From an uncultured Oscillospiraceae bacterium (GTDB lineage: Bacteria > Bacillota > Clostridia > Oscillospirales > Ruminococcaceae), in contig CAJUHS010000003.1 of assembly GCA_910586535.1 (NCBI GenBank), forward strand, positions 58,688 to 122,687: a DNA stretch of 64,000 nt, written 5' to 3'. The translations under genes were made by a program, and so were the position numbers. A model generated the notes under the pieces. It was given only the letters and a program-made list of their open reading frames with translations. It searched no databases and had not been told where the DNA came from. Shown here piece after piece: positions 47,621 to 57,542 of this stretch (position 1 is the stretch's first letter; the number at the start of each line of letters is the position of its first letter).

Positions 47621-48583
47621 ATGAATCTTCACGGCAAGGATATCAAAATCTTTACGGCCAACTCCAATCCCAAGGTCGCAAATGAGATCGCAAAGGAACT
47701 GGGACTTCCGCTGGGCGAATCCGAGGTAGTAACGTTTTCCGACGGCGAAGTAAACGTGTCCATAAAGGAAAGCGTGCGCGGCTCGGACGTTTTTGTGGTG
47801 CAGTCCACAAGCTCTCCGGTAAACGACCACCTAATGGAGCTGCTTATTATGATCGACGCTTTCAAGAGAGCCTCGGCGGGACGCATTACTGCGGTAATAC
47901 CCTATATGGGGTACGCCCGTCAGGACAGAAAGGCAAAGGCGAGAGACCCGATCTCCGCAAAGCTTGTAGCCGATCTTATCTCCGTAGCGGGCGCGGACAG
48001 AGTGCTTTCAATGGATCTGCACTGCTCCCAGATACAGGGCTTTTTCAATATCCCCGTTGATCATCTTCTCGGCGTACCTATCCTTGCCCCCTATTTTGTG
48101 GAAAAATTCAAGGACTGCAAGGACGACGTTATGGTAGTGTCCCCGGACTTAGGCTCTGTAACGAGAGCGAGAAACTTTGCACAGCGGCTGGGAGTGCCGT
48201 TTGCCATTGTTGACAAACGCCGTCAGAAAGCCAATGTGTGCGAGGTAATGAACATTATCGGCGACGTAAGCGGCAAAAGCGTTATTCTTGTGGACGACAT
48301 GATAGACACTGCGGGAACTCTCTGCAACGCGGCGAAAGCGATTCTCGACATTGGCGGAGCGAAAGAGGTATACGCCTGCGCGACCCACGGCGTTTTGTCG
48401 GGACCCGCCATAGACCGCATCAGGGACAGCGTTATAAAGGAGCTTGTGCTGCTTGATACCATTGCTCTGCCCGAGGAAAAGAAGCTTGACAAGATCACGG
48501 TGCTTCCAGTTGCTCCCGTTTTTGCACAGGCTATACAGCGCATTTATGCGGATAAGCCTGTATCTCCCCTTTTCAACACCTGA
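47621..48583 (+). CDS. prs: Ribose-phosphate pyrophosphokinase
   Basis: 320 residues from the ATG at 47621 (AAAAGGGGA upstream); a TTG in-frame 21 bases earlier is rejected. DLHCSQIQGFFNIPVDHL, the PRPP loop VILVDDMIDTAGTL and the flexible loop YARQDRKAKARDPIS are all there. It makes PRPP from ribose-5-phosphate and ATP for nucleotide, His and Trp synthesis. It is in the usual glmU-prs-pth-mfd order. Confidence 0.97.
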   Translation: MNLHGKDIKIFTANSNPKVANEIAKELGLPLGESEVVTFSDGEVNVSIKESVRGSDVFVVQSTSSPVNDHLMELLIMIDAFKRASAGRITAVIPYMGYARQDRKAKARDPISAKLVADLISVAGADRVLSMDLHCSQIQGFFNIPVDHLLGVPILAPYFVEKFKDCKDDVMVVSPDLGSVTRARNFAQRLGVPFAIVDKRRQKANVCEVMNIIGDVSGKSVILVDDMIDTAGTLCNAAKAILDIGGAKEVYACATHGVLSGPAIDRIRDSVIKELVLLDTIALPEEKKLDKITVLPVAPVFAQAIQRIYADKPVSPLFNT

Positions 48584-48683
48584 TATTTTATATTTTTTAC
48601 AGCAGAATATTTTTATCGGCACGTATTCCGTTTTTATTGGGGTACGTGCCGGAAGTGTTGTAGCTGCTGCTTTCTATTTTGAC

Positions 48684-48783
48684 CGGACTTTCTGTTTGCT
48701 TTGTCTTGAATGGTTGTCCCTCGCACTCGCGCACTAACTATAAAATACAATAATAAATCAAGACATAGCAAAAGAAAAGTCCG
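48684..48783. mobile_element. 100-bp relative of the hairpin element, MITE-like
   Basis: Its 26-base ends are inverted repeats with 22 matches: CGGACTTTCTGTTTGCTTTG-TCTTGA on the left and the complement on the right. The inner half matches the right half of the 6526-6967 element (GGTTGTCCC-CTCGCAC, AATAATAAATCAAGACA). It lies between prs and pth and fills part of a false N-terminal extension of pth. Confidence 0.6.
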
Positions 48784-48859
48784 CACCCGAAACTACATCC
48801 ACGGCAAAGAAATTCAAGACACAAACAAAAGAAAAACTCCCCCGAAAGGAACGTCTCAA

Positions 48860-49486
48860 ATGAGCATTTTCGACGTCTTTAACCAACTAAACAAAGAAAA
48901 ACCCGAACCCGCAGGTCAGCCCGACTATATAATAGCGGGACTGGGAAACCCGGGCGAAAAATACGAAAACACCCGCCACAACGCAGGCTTTATGGCTCTT
49001 GACAGGCTTGCGGAAAAATGCGGAGTGCAACTGAAAAAAATACGCTTCAAATCCCTGACTGCCGTTGCTGCGGTGAACGGCGTTGCCTGTCTGCTGATGA
49101 AGCCCGCTACCTTTATGAACAACAGCGGCGAAGCGATAGTTGAAGCCATGAATTTCTATAAAATCCCCCCCGAAAGGGTTATAATATGCTTTGACGATAT
49201 AAGTCTGGAGCCCTCCCACATCCGCATTCGGCGCAAAGGCTCGGACGGCGGTCACAACGGCATGAAATCCATAATCTACCTGACTGGCTTCGACACGTTC
49301 CAGCGGATAAAAATAGGCGTGGGAGCAAAACCCCGCAAGGACTACAACCTTGCGGACTGGGTGCTGTCCCGCTTTACCGACGAGGAAAAAAAGCTTATGG
49401 CTGAGGGTACCGAAAAAGCGGTATCATCACTGGAGCTTATGGTAAAGGACAAAACAAGCGAAGCCATGAACAAATACAATTCGTAA
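48860..49486 (+). CDS. pth: Peptidyl-tRNA hydrolase
   Basis: 208 residues from the ATG at 48860, ten bases after GAAAGGA; a 50-residue upstream extension lies in repeat sequence. The first 17 residues precede the usual Pth start (DYIIAGLGNPGEKYENTRHN). The catalytic His in RHNAGF, the Asn in FMNNSGEA and Asp in ICFDDISLEP are present. It recycles peptidyl-tRNA. Before mfd in the standard order. Confidence 0.95.
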   Translation: MSIFDVFNQLNKEKPEPAGQPDYIIAGLGNPGEKYENTRHNAGFMALDRLAEKCGVQLKKIRFKSLTAVAAVNGVACLLMKPATFMNNSGEAIVEAMNFYKIPPERVIICFDDISLEPSHIRIRRKGSDGGHNGMKSIIYLTGFDTFQRIKIGVGAKPRKDYNLADWVLSRFTDEEKKLMAEGTEKAVSSLELMVKDKTSEAMNKYNS

Positions 49487-49511
49487 TTTTATCTTCTAAT
49501 TGGAGTCTTTT

Positions 49512-52500
49512 ATGGCAAATATTTTTAAAAAGGCAATAGAAAACTTTGCTCCGTACAAGGATATGCTCGACTCTCTTGAAAGGGGACAGACCCCCGTTTC
49601 GGTGTCGGGCGTTTCGGCTGTACACAAGGCGCACTTTGCCCTCGGACTGAGAAAAAAATCTCCGGTGCTGATGATATGCGACAGCGAGGCTTCCGCTTCA
49701 AAGCTTGCGGAGGATATCAACGCTCTGTCGGGAGAGACCTGCGCCTTTCCGTATCCCGCAAAGGACTTCTCCTTTACGCCCGCAGAGACCGTTTCCCGTG
49801 AGTACGAGCATATACGTCTCGGGGTACTCAGCCGCCTTGCTTCGGACGAACCGAACATTTTTATCTGCGCCTCCGCCGAAGCCGCAATGCAGAGAACAAT
49901 ACCAAAAAGCGCGCTGCTGCCCCGTACGGTCACAATTGAAGCGGGGGAAACAGTCGACCTTGCCGAGCTTGCGGCTGGACTTATCGCGGCAGGCTACAGC
50001 CGCTGCGATAAAGCCGAGGGGGCGAGCCAGTTCTCAATCCGCGGCTCAATCGCTGATATTTTTCCCGTAGGCAGTTCCGCGCCTGTGCGCATAGAGCTTT
50101 GGGGGGACGAGATAGACACCCTTTCCTATTTCGACACCGAGTCCCAGCGGCGTACCGACCCTGTTGACAGGATACGCATAACCCCCGCTATGGAAGTGCT
50201 TTTCGACAGTCCAGAAATACTTGCCGAAACTCTGGAAAATCTGTCGGCTTCACTGCGGGGAAAACGCGCCGACGCCGCGAAAGCCGCTCTGACGCGGGAT
50301 TCCGACCGCGTCAGAAACGGTCTGGAGCTTGGCAACATCGACAAATATATGCCCCTCGCCTACGAGTCGCCCGCTCTTATTTTCGACTATCTTTCCGAGG
50401 ACAGCCCCGTGGTTTTCTGCGAGTACCGGAACTGCCTTGAAAAGGCAAAGAACGTTTCCGCACAGCATGCTGAGGACTTAAAGATACTTCTTGAATCGGG
50501 TGAGCTTTGCAAGGGTCTGGAAGGCTATCTTGCGGACTTCGGCGAAGTATGCTCAAAGGCGGGACAGTTCCCTTTGGTGCACTTTGACACCTTTCTCCGC
50601 GGCGGGGACGACCTGCGGTTCAAGCGGCTGATATCAGTTACCGCCAATCAGACAGCCCCCTGGGGCGGCGAAATACGTCAGCTTATAGAAGACCTGCACA
50701 ACGCACGTGAGAACGGCTACTCTGCGATAGTCCTTGCGGGATCGGAAAAAACCCTGCCCATTATCGCAAAGGATCTGAGCGAAGAGGGGATAAGCTGCGG
50801 TATAATGACCGAAAATTCCGAACCGAAAGCGGGTACTGTCCTGCTTGCTACAGGCTCGGTAAGCGCGGGTTACGATTACCCCGACATCAAAACCATGCTT
50901 ATCACCCAAGCGCGTGCAATGTCCTCAAAAAAGAAGTTCCGCAAAGCCAAGAAAGGGGAGGAAATAAAGTCCCTGTCGGACATCACGGCAGGGGACTTAG
51001 TCGTACACGCTCTTCACGGAATCGGTAAATTCGCCGGCATACGCAAGCTTGAAATGGAGGGCATAGCAAAGGATTACATCACCATTCAGTACGCGGGTAC
51101 GGACGTTCTGTACGTACCCGTAAACCAGCTTGACATGGTGTCGAAATATATAGGTCCGCGGGACAACGGCGCGGTGAAGCTGAACAAGCTGTCCTCAATG
51201 GAGTGGCAGAAAACGAGAAACCGCGTAAAAAAGGCTGTCAAGGACATGGCAGACGAGCTTATCAGGCTTTACGCCAAGCGCAGTCAGACCCCCGGCTTTG
51301 CCTTTTCCGAGGACGACGACTGGCAGCGCGACTTTGAGACGAGATTCCCTTACACCGAGACCGACGACCAGCTCCGCTCCGTGCAGGAGATAAAGGAGGA
51401 TATGCAGAAACCTGTGCCCATGGACAGACTTCTGTGCGGCGACGTTGGCTTCGGCAAGACGGAGGTGGCGTTCCGCGCAGCGTTCAAATGCATGGAGGAC
51501 GGCAAGCAGTGCGCGGTCTTAGCGCCTACAACGGTACTGGCATGGCAGCACTACCAGACCGCACTGAAGCGGTTCGAGCACTTCCCCATGAAGATAGAGC
51601 TTCTGTCCCGGTTCAGGACTCCCAAACAGCAGGAGGAAATTTTAAAGCAGCTCAAAAACGGCGAAATAGACATGATAATCGGCACTCACCGGCTTGTCCA
51701 GAAGGACGTTAAGTTTAAAAGCCTCGGGCTTGCAATAATCGACGAGGAGCAGCGGTTCGGTGTCGCCCACAAAGAGCGGTTCAAGGAGACATTTTCGGGC
51801 GTGGACGTTCTCACCCTTTCCGCAACGCCCATACCACGCACCCTCAATATGGCGATGAGCGGTATCCGAGACATGAGCGTTATTGAAGAGCCGCCCGTAG
51901 ACCGACACCCCGTCCAGACCTATGTTATCGAGCACAACAAGGGAGTTATCGCGCAGGCTATAACAAAGGAGCTTCGCCGCGGCGGTCAGGCGTACTATAT
52001 CCATAACCGTATAGACAGTATAGATCTGTGCGCGGCAAAATTGCAGGAAATGGTTCCCGACGCGCGCATAGGGGTTGCTCACGGCCAGACGGGAGAGGAG
52101 CGGCTGTCGGAAATATGGCGGCAGCTTATCGAACACGAGATAGATATTCTCGTCTGCACTACCATTATAGAAACAGGCGTTGACGTACCCAACGTAAACA
52201 CCCTTGTTATCGAGGACGCAGACAGACTGGGGCTTTCCCAGCTCTATCAGCTCCGCGGCCGCGTGGGACGCTCCAACAGGCGGGCGTTTGCATACTTTAC
52301 GTTCAGGCGCGGCAAGGCTCTGACGGAGATAGCCGCCCGCCGTCTGGACGCTATACGCGAGTTCACCCAGTTCGGCAGCGGCTTCCGCATTGCAATGCGC
52401 GACCTTGAGATACGTGGCGCGGGTTCAGTCTTGGGCGGAAAACAGCACGGTCACATGGAAGCGGTAGGTTACGATATGTACTTGCAGCTTTTAAACGAAG

Positions 52501-52997
52501 CCATTGCCGAGGAAAAGGGAGAAGCCCCTCCCCCCAAGCCGGAGGACTGCCTTATCGACATTCAGATCGAAGCCCATATCCCCGAAGACTACATCGAAAG
52601 CCTTGCGGGACGGCTTGATATGTACCGCAAGATAGCGGCTCTGCGCACAAACGAGGACAGCCTCGACCTTACCGACGAGCTTATTGACCGCTACGGAGAC
52701 CCTCCCAAAGCAATACAGGGACTTATCACCGTTGCCCTGACCCGCAACATGGCGTCCGAGCTGACCATAACGGAAATTACCCAGCGGAACGGCATAATGT
52801 TCTTTTATCTCAAATCTGCGGAGCTTGACCAGATACAGGCTCTCACAGCGGCGTATAAAAGTCGGGTAACGGTCAACGGCGGCGAAAAAGCCTATATCGC
52901 CGTCAAGATGAAGAACGAGAAGCCCCTCGACCTTATGCGTGATGTTATCGGCATTATGAGCAAAACAGCAAAGCCGCAAAACATCCGAAATGAATAA
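49512..52997 (+). CDS. mfd: Transcription-repair coupling factor
   Basis: 1161 residues from the ATG at 49512. Order: UvrB-like N-terminal domains, RNA polymerase-interacting CarD-like domain (about 495-560: GDLVVHALHGIGKFAGIRKL), helicase with GDVGFGKTEVA (Walker A), DEEQRFG (Walker B), SATPIPRTLNMAM, and the TRCF C-terminal domain. It removes stalled RNA polymerase and recruits UvrA. It begins 25 bases after pth and ends the run. Confidence 0.97.
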   Translation: MANIFKKAIENFAPYKDMLDSLERGQTPVSVSGVSAVHKAHFALGLRKKSPVLMICDSEASASKLAEDINALSGETCAFPYPAKDFSFTPAETVSREYEHIRLGVLSRLASDEPNIFICASAEAAMQRTIPKSALLPRTVTIEAGETVDLAELAAGLIAAGYSRCDKAEGASQFSIRGSIADIFPVGSSAPVRIELWGDEIDTLSYFDTESQRRTDPVDRIRITPAMEVLFDSPEILAETLENLSASLRGKRADAAKAALTRDSDRVRNGLELGNIDKYMPLAYESPALIFDYLSEDSPVVFCEYRNCLEKAKNVSAQHAEDLKILLESGELCKGLEGYLADFGEVCSKAGQFPLVHFDTFLRGGDDLRFKRLISVTANQTAPWGGEIRQLIEDLHNARENGYSAIVLAGSEKTLPIIAKDLSEEGISCGIMTENSEPKAGTVLLATGSVSAGYDYPDIKTMLITQARAMSSKKKFRKAKKGEEIKSLSDITAGDLVVHALHGIGKFAGIRKLEMEGIAKDYITIQYAGTDVLYVPVNQLDMVSKYIGPRDNGAVKLNKLSSMEWQKTRNRVKKAVKDMADELIRLYAKRSQTPGFAFSEDDDWQRDFETRFPYTETDDQLRSVQEIKEDMQKPVPMDRLLCGDVGFGKTEVAFRAAFKCMEDGKQCAVLAPTTVLAWQHYQTALKRFEHFPMKIELLSRFRTPKQQEEILKQLKNGEIDMIIGTHRLVQKDVKFKSLGLAIIDEEQRFGVAHKERFKETFSGVDVLTLSATPIPRTLNMAMSGIRDMSVIEEPPVDRHPVQTYVIEHNKGVIAQAITKELRRGGQAYYIHNRIDSIDLCAAKLQEMVPDARIGVAHGQTGEERLSEIWRQLIEHEIDILVCTTIIETGVDVPNVNTLVIEDADRLGLSQLYQLRGRVGRSNRRAFAYFTFRRGKALTEIAARRLDAIREFTQFGSGFRIAMRDLEIRGAGSVLGGKQHGHMEAVGYDMYLQLLNEAIAEEKGEAPPPKPEDCLIDIQIEAHIPEDYIESLAGRLDMYRKIAALRTNEDSLDLTDELIDRYGDPPKAIQGLITVALTRNMASELTITEITQRNGIMFFYLKSAELDQIQALTAAYKSRVTVNGGEKAYIAVKMKNEKPLDLMRDVIGIMSKTAKPQNIRNE

Positions 52998-53114
52998 TTG
53001 GCCTTTGGGAAAATCATTACAGGAAAAACATACAATGTTTACAAAGAATTTTAAATATGTGAAAACCGCCTAAACAAAAGCTGATTTTTTTGTGATTTAT
53101 AGCACCTTTCCCCA

Positions 53115-53143
53115 TTGACTTTCGGACGAATAAAAAGTATTAT
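53115..53143 (+). promoter_or_regulatory. Promoter of the binding-protein gene
   Basis: TTGACT (53115-53120), 17 bases, TATTAT (53138-53143). Confidence 0.7.
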
Positions 53144-53187
53144 ATTTCTATAGTACTGCAAAAAATATAATTTTGGAGGTCAATAAA

Positions 53188-54366
53188 ATGAAAGTATCAA
53201 AGAAAATCCTTGCATTGGCTCTTGCGGGCTTAATGACCGTTCCTTTCCTTGCGGGCTGTTCTTCCGACGGAAACGGCTCTCAGAACGGCGGCGATAATTC
53301 AGCAGACGGCAGCGACGACGTTTCCTCTGCGTCCGTATTCAAGATCGGAGGTATCGGTCCTCTTACGGGCGACGCCGCTTCCTACGGAATCTCCGTTAAG
53401 CAGGGCGCGCAGGTAGCCGTTGACGAGATCAACGCTGCAGGCGGCGTAAACGGAATGAAGCTGGAACTCCTTTTCGAGGACGACGAGTGCAACGAGGAAA
53501 AATCCGTTTCCGCCTATAACAAGCTTATGGACAGCGGCATAAACGTTGTTCTCGGCGCAGTAACAAGCGGCTGCAGCATTGCTGTTTCCGAGGAATCTGC
53601 GGGCGACGGCATTCTCCAGATCACACCTTCCGGCTCCGCTATGGACTGCACAAAGCAGCCCAACAGCTTCCGTATCTGCTTCACCGACCCGCTTCAGGGC
53701 AAGCTTATGGCTCAGTATATTTCCGAGCAGGGTCTTAAAAGCCCAGCTATAATTTACGACGTGGCTTCCGACTACAGCAAGGGTATCCACGACGCTTTCG
53801 TTGAGCAGGCAGGCCAGCTGGGTATGACCATTGCAGCCGACGAAAGCTTTACAGGCGGCGACGTTGACTTCAAGACCCAGCTTACAAAGATCAAATCCTC
53901 CGGAGCTGACTGCCTGTTCCTGCCAATTTACTACACAGAGGTAGGCTATATCTCCGAGCAGGCTGCTACAGTAGGCGTTTCGCTCCCTTACTTCGGCTGC
54001 GACGGCTGGGACGGCGTTATCAACCAGCTTGGCGGAAACACTGCTAACATCGAAGGCGCTACTTTCCTTACTCCTTTTGTTGCAAACAGCTCCAATGAAA
54101 AGGTAAAGGCTTTTGTTGAAGCTTACAACAAGGCTTACAACGCAACTCCCGATCAGTTTGCCGCTGACGCTTACGACGGAGTATACGTTATCAAGGCGCT
54201 TCTTGAAACAACGGGCGGGGATATCTCCAACGAAGCTCTTATCGGCGCAATGACAAAGATCACCGTTGACGGCGCAACGGGCTCCATGAGCTTTACCGCG
54301 GACGGCGAACCCAACAAATCCGCAATGGTAGCCGTTATCCAGAACGGCGAATATGTGGGCAAGTAA
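53188..54366 (+). CDS. ABC transporter substrate-binding lipoprotein (LivJ-like)
   Basis: 392 residues from the ATG at 53188 behind GGAGG. Lipobox LAGC with Cys24. The mature part is a type I periplasmic-binding fold of the leucine/isoleucine/valine family: it opens KIGGIGPLTGDAASYGISVK and has EINAAGGVNGMKLELLFED. It would bind a branched-chain amino acid or similar ligand outside the membrane. No permease or ATPase gene is adjacent; a chemoreceptor gene follows. Confidence 0.88.
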   Translation: MKVSKKILALALAGLMTVPFLAGCSSDGNGSQNGGDNSADGSDDVSSASVFKIGGIGPLTGDAASYGISVKQGAQVAVDEINAAGGVNGMKLELLFEDDECNEEKSVSAYNKLMDSGINVVLGAVTSGCSIAVSEESAGDGILQITPSGSAMDCTKQPNSFRICFTDPLQGKLMAQYISEQGLKSPAIIYDVASDYSKGIHDAFVEQAGQLGMTIAADESFTGGDVDFKTQLTKIKSSGADCLFLPIYYTEVGYISEQAATVGVSLPYFGCDGWDGVINQLGGNTANIEGATFLTPFVANSSNEKVKAFVEAYNKAYNATPDQFAADAYDGVYVIKALLETTGGDISNEALIGAMTKITVDGATGSMSFTADGEPNKSAMVAVIQNGEYVGK

Positions 54367-54385
54367 TAAGTATACTATAATAGAT

Positions 54386-54421
54386 AAAAAAGGAACGCTT
54401 CAGTACGGGGCGTTCCTTTTT
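54386..54421 (+). terminator. Terminator after the binding-protein gene
   Basis: AAAAAGGAACG pairs with CGTTCCTTTTT and ends in TTTTTT. Confidence 0.85.
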
Positions 54422-54666
54422 TATGGACAAGCATAGGATTTTTTAAAATTTGTGCATTTTTTATAAATGTGCAGTGCAAATTTTGTCCCGTGCTGTGGAA
54501 TTATCTGTAAGATTTTTATTGACAAAAAAGGCTTGATATTGTACAATATTAAGTGGAGTAATATGACCTAACTGTACCCGGGGCAAAAACGCATATCTGC
54601 GATACTGAACGCCCCGTTCTATATAGTATAGCTGTATACCGATTTTCTCAGAAAGGAACATATACT

Positions 54667-56622
54667 ATGTCTGCTGCATATTCTATGTCAAAAATATCCA
54701 AGATGTCTAAGATCGGCAAATCAACGATGCTTGCCGTTATTTTCATGCTTGTTCTCGCCATGGTCACAGTCGTGGTTTTGCTGTGTATCGTTTTTTCAAG
54801 CGCACAAACCAAAAACCTTATGGATTCCGCGCGTATCGCGTCCAACGTTCTGGACTTTGAGATATCCGCGAAATGCTCGGAGACCGAAATGATAGCAAAG
54901 CTGTTTTCCGAGGACTCAGCGTTTGTTGACGCTGTCAACGCAAACGATAAGGAAACTCTTAACAGTATGTGGAACAGCCTCAACAAGTCTGACGGTATTT
55001 TCGGTATGTTCCTTAACAGCGACGGCATTATTGCCATGAAAACGGAAAACTGCGCCCTTTCGTCTGAGGGAGTGTTCAATGCGATAGGCTCTGCTAAGAA
55101 CGGTCTTTCCACCGACAGCGGCGTGCCTCTGTATTACCGCAGCGTCTCCAAGAACAACGGTATTACAGCTATTGTGGGCTATGCCTATGACGAGACCTCT
55201 GCTGTAGACAATGTTTATGCCCAGACCGAAAACCACGCCACGATCTTCTGCGACAATCTGCGTATCTCCACCACGCTTCTCGGCGAAGACGGCGAAAGAG
55301 CTATAGGCACAACCATGAATTCCAATATATACGATAAGGTTGTAAGTGGCGGCGAGGTCTACCAGAAAAAAACAAAACTTTTCGGCGAAAACTATATGGC
55401 GACCTATACTCCTATCATAGACGATTACGGAGTCATAAAGGGTGCGCTGTTTACCGGCTGTCCTATGGACAAAGTTATCGCGAGCCGCAACAAAGCAATT
55501 ATCACGGGAGTCCTTGCAGGAATAGTACTAATGGGAATTGCCGCGGTCGGTGTTATTGTTTTCGTGAACAAGCAGATCGTTGCGCCTGTAAATACCGTTA
55601 AGAAAATGGCGTACCAAATGGAACAGGGCAACCTCAGCAACAACAGCGGCATTACAAGCAAACTGAAAGACAACGAGATAGGAGACGTGGCGAAGTCGAT
55701 TTCCACTGCTATATCTATACTGAACGTCTACATAACCGATATATCCGCGATGATGAAAGATATGTCAAAGGGTAATTTCAGTTATTATTCGGATATAGAA
55801 TACAAGGGCGATTTTGCAGGTATCGCCGAGTCCGCCAAGATCCTGCGAAAACAGATGCACAACGTTGTGGACAGCATCAACGCTACTGCAGACGAGGTCT
55901 ATAACGGCTCTCAGATGATATCCAACGGCTCGTCAAGCCTTGCCGAAGGTACATCCCGACAGTCTTCCTCTGCGGAAGAGCTTTCCTCATCTGTTGCCGA
56001 GATCACTCAGAATATACAGCTTAACGCTCAAAATACCGACAAGGCAAGGTCTTTGTCAAATAAATCCATTGATATGGTCAACAGTCAGAATCATCAGATC
56101 GAAAATATGCTGTCCGCCATGACTAACATCGAGAACAGCGCGGCTGAGATCAGCAAGATCATCAAGACTATTGAGGACATTGCTTTCCAGACGAATATAC
56201 TCGCCCTTAACGCAGCGGTAGAAGCCGCAAGAGCGGGAGCGGCAGGAAAAGGCTTTGCCGTTGTTGCGGACGAAGTGCGCAATCTTGCCAATAAATCCGC
56301 AGATGCCGCAAGCAGCACCTCTGTGCTTATCGGAAGCTGTATCGACGCGGTAAATAACGGCTCTGCCATTGCCCACAGCACCGCCGACGCCATGACACAG
56401 GTCATTGAGATAACCAACGAGACCAACGATTTAATTGAAAGCATAGCCACCCAAACGGGCAAGCAAGCTGAGTCTGTGCAGCTCATCAAGTCGGAGATCG
56501 ACAGTATTTCCGAGGTAATAGCTCAGAACAGCGCCACCGCCGAGGAAAGCGCCGCAAGCTGCGCAGAGCTTAATTCCCAGGCTACGACTCTGCGCGAAAA
56601 AATTGCTATTTTCCAGGTTTAG
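54667..56622 (+). CDS. Methyl-accepting chemotaxis protein
   Basis: 651 residues behind GAAAGGAAC. TM1 about 20-42, an extracellular double-Cache-like sensor (about 45-270), TM2 about 278-298, a HAMP domain (about 300-350), then the signalling coiled coil with the hairpin-tip motif EDIAFQTNILALNAAVEAAR and AGKGFAVVADEVRNLA. The C-terminus lacks the NWETF-like CheR tether. The ligand is unknown; the preceding binding-protein gene has its own terminator. No che gene is in the window. Motility or another output is inferred. Confidence 0.93.
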   Translation: MSAAYSMSKISKMSKIGKSTMLAVIFMLVLAMVTVVVLLCIVFSSAQTKNLMDSARIASNVLDFEISAKCSETEMIAKLFSEDSAFVDAVNANDKETLNSMWNSLNKSDGIFGMFLNSDGIIAMKTENCALSSEGVFNAIGSAKNGLSTDSGVPLYYRSVSKNNGITAIVGYAYDETSAVDNVYAQTENHATIFCDNLRISTTLLGEDGERAIGTTMNSNIYDKVVSGGEVYQKKTKLFGENYMATYTPIIDDYGVIKGALFTGCPMDKVIASRNKAIITGVLAGIVLMGIAAVGVIVFVNKQIVAPVNTVKKMAYQMEQGNLSNNSGITSKLKDNEIGDVAKSISTAISILNVYITDISAMMKDMSKGNFSYYSDIEYKGDFAGIAESAKILRKQMHNVVDSINATADEVYNGSQMISNGSSSLAEGTSRQSSSAEELSSSVAEITQNIQLNAQNTDKARSLSNKSIDMVNSQNHQIENMLSAMTNIENSAAEISKIIKTIEDIAFQTNILALNAAVEAARAGAAGKGFAVVADEVRNLANKSADAASSTSVLIGSCIDAVNNGSAIAHSTADAMTQVIEITNETNDLIESIATQTGKQAESVQLIKSEIDSISEVIAQNSATAEESAASCAELNSQATTLREKIAIFQV

Positions 56623-56702
56623 CCCGAACGATAGTACCGGCTACAACGCAGGAAATGCTAACAAAGATAGGACACAGAGAACAGCATACGGCAACAGACG
56701 CC

Positions 56703-56736
56703 ACAGAGTGACAGAGAGGAATGATCTGTCACTCTG
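56703..56736 (+). terminator. Hairpin after the chemoreceptor gene
   Basis: ACAGAGTGACAG pairs perfectly with CTGTCACTCTGT over ten bases; no T-run follows, so termination is not certain. The gap 56623-56987 (about 365 bases) holds this and the next promoter, with no gene. Confidence 0.5.
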
Positions 56737-56865
56737 TAAGCAATTCCTAAACAATATGAATTTTGAGTTTTTACGTCTGCAGAAATCTATGGGATGCTGC
56801 GGACTTTTTGCTTTAAGACGTTATCTGCTTTAGAAAAAATTTACATTTGAACTGACCGATAAGTG

Positions 56866-56894
56866 TTTACAAACCGGGCAAAATATTGTATAAT
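56866..56894 (+). promoter_or_regulatory. Promoter of rsmD-coaD
   Basis: TTTACA (56866-56871), 17 bases, perfect TATAAT (56889-56894). Confidence 0.75.
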
Positions 56895-56987
56895 TAATTG
56901 TTACAGAAAGTTTTGATCCCGAATACTGCTCCGAATACAGCTTTTGCTGCATTTAGGTATGCTGCGGGACAGAGAAAGGTTTTTGCC

Positions 56988-57542
56988 ATGCGTGTTATAA
57001 CAGGTTCCGCGAGAGGCAGACGTCTTTCCGCTCCCGCGGGTATGGACGTGCGCCCTACTTCCGATAAAGTCAAGGAAGCCGTTTTTTCCGTTGTACAGTT
57101 CGATCTGCCCGGTTCAGCCGTGCTGGACCTCTTTGCAGGTTCGGGTCAGCTCGGTATAGAAGCCCTTTCGCGGGGAGCAAATTCCTGCGTATTTGTGGAC
57201 AGCTCCCGCGTCTCGGCTGAGACCGCAAGGGAAAATATCAACGCAGCAGGCTTTAAAAACGAAGCCACCGTTATGAACTCCGACTCGGAACAGTACCTTA
57301 GAATGTGCCGGCAAACTTTCGATATCGCCTTTGTCGATCCCCCCTATAAAAAGGGACTGATCGAAAAGGTCATGCCTCTCTTGTGCGGTCATATGTCCGG
57401 CAGGGGAGCAGTCCTGTGTGAGCACGAAAAAGGACTTATCCTTCCCGAAAGCTTCGGCGGACTCGTCAAACAAAAAACATACAGGTACGGAAAAACAGAA
57501 GTTACGCTCTACAGAAACGGAAAAGAGGAAGAAGCGGAATGA
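56988..57542 (+). CDS. rsmD: 16S rRNA (guanine966-N2)-methyltransferase
   Basis: 184 residues from the ATG at 56988. It opens MRVITGSARGRRLSAPAGMD and has DLFAGSGQLGIEALSRGA as SAM-binding motif and VDPPY as catalytic motif IV. It methylates G966 of 16S rRNA. The stop overlaps the coaD start by four bases (ATGA); rsmD-coaD is a common Gram-positive pair. Confidence 0.95.
   Translation: MRVITGSARGRRLSAPAGMDVRPTSDKVKEAVFSVVQFDLPGSAVLDLFAGSGQLGIEALSRGANSCVFVDSSRVSAETARENINAAGFKNEATVMNSDSEQYLRMCRQTFDIAFVDPPYKKGLIEKVMPLLCGHMSGRGAVLCEHEKGLILPESFGGLVKQKTYRYGKTEVTLYRNGKEEEAE

Noticed and set aside
48710..48859. 50-residue N-terminal extension of Pth
   Set aside because: It is encoded by the 100-bp repeat and adjoining sequence; the ATG at 48860 has a proper binding site and fits the family length.
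54580..54666. Sigma-28 type promoter of the chemoreceptor
   Set aside because: TATACCGATTTT looks like GCCGATAA, but no TAAA box at the right distance was found.
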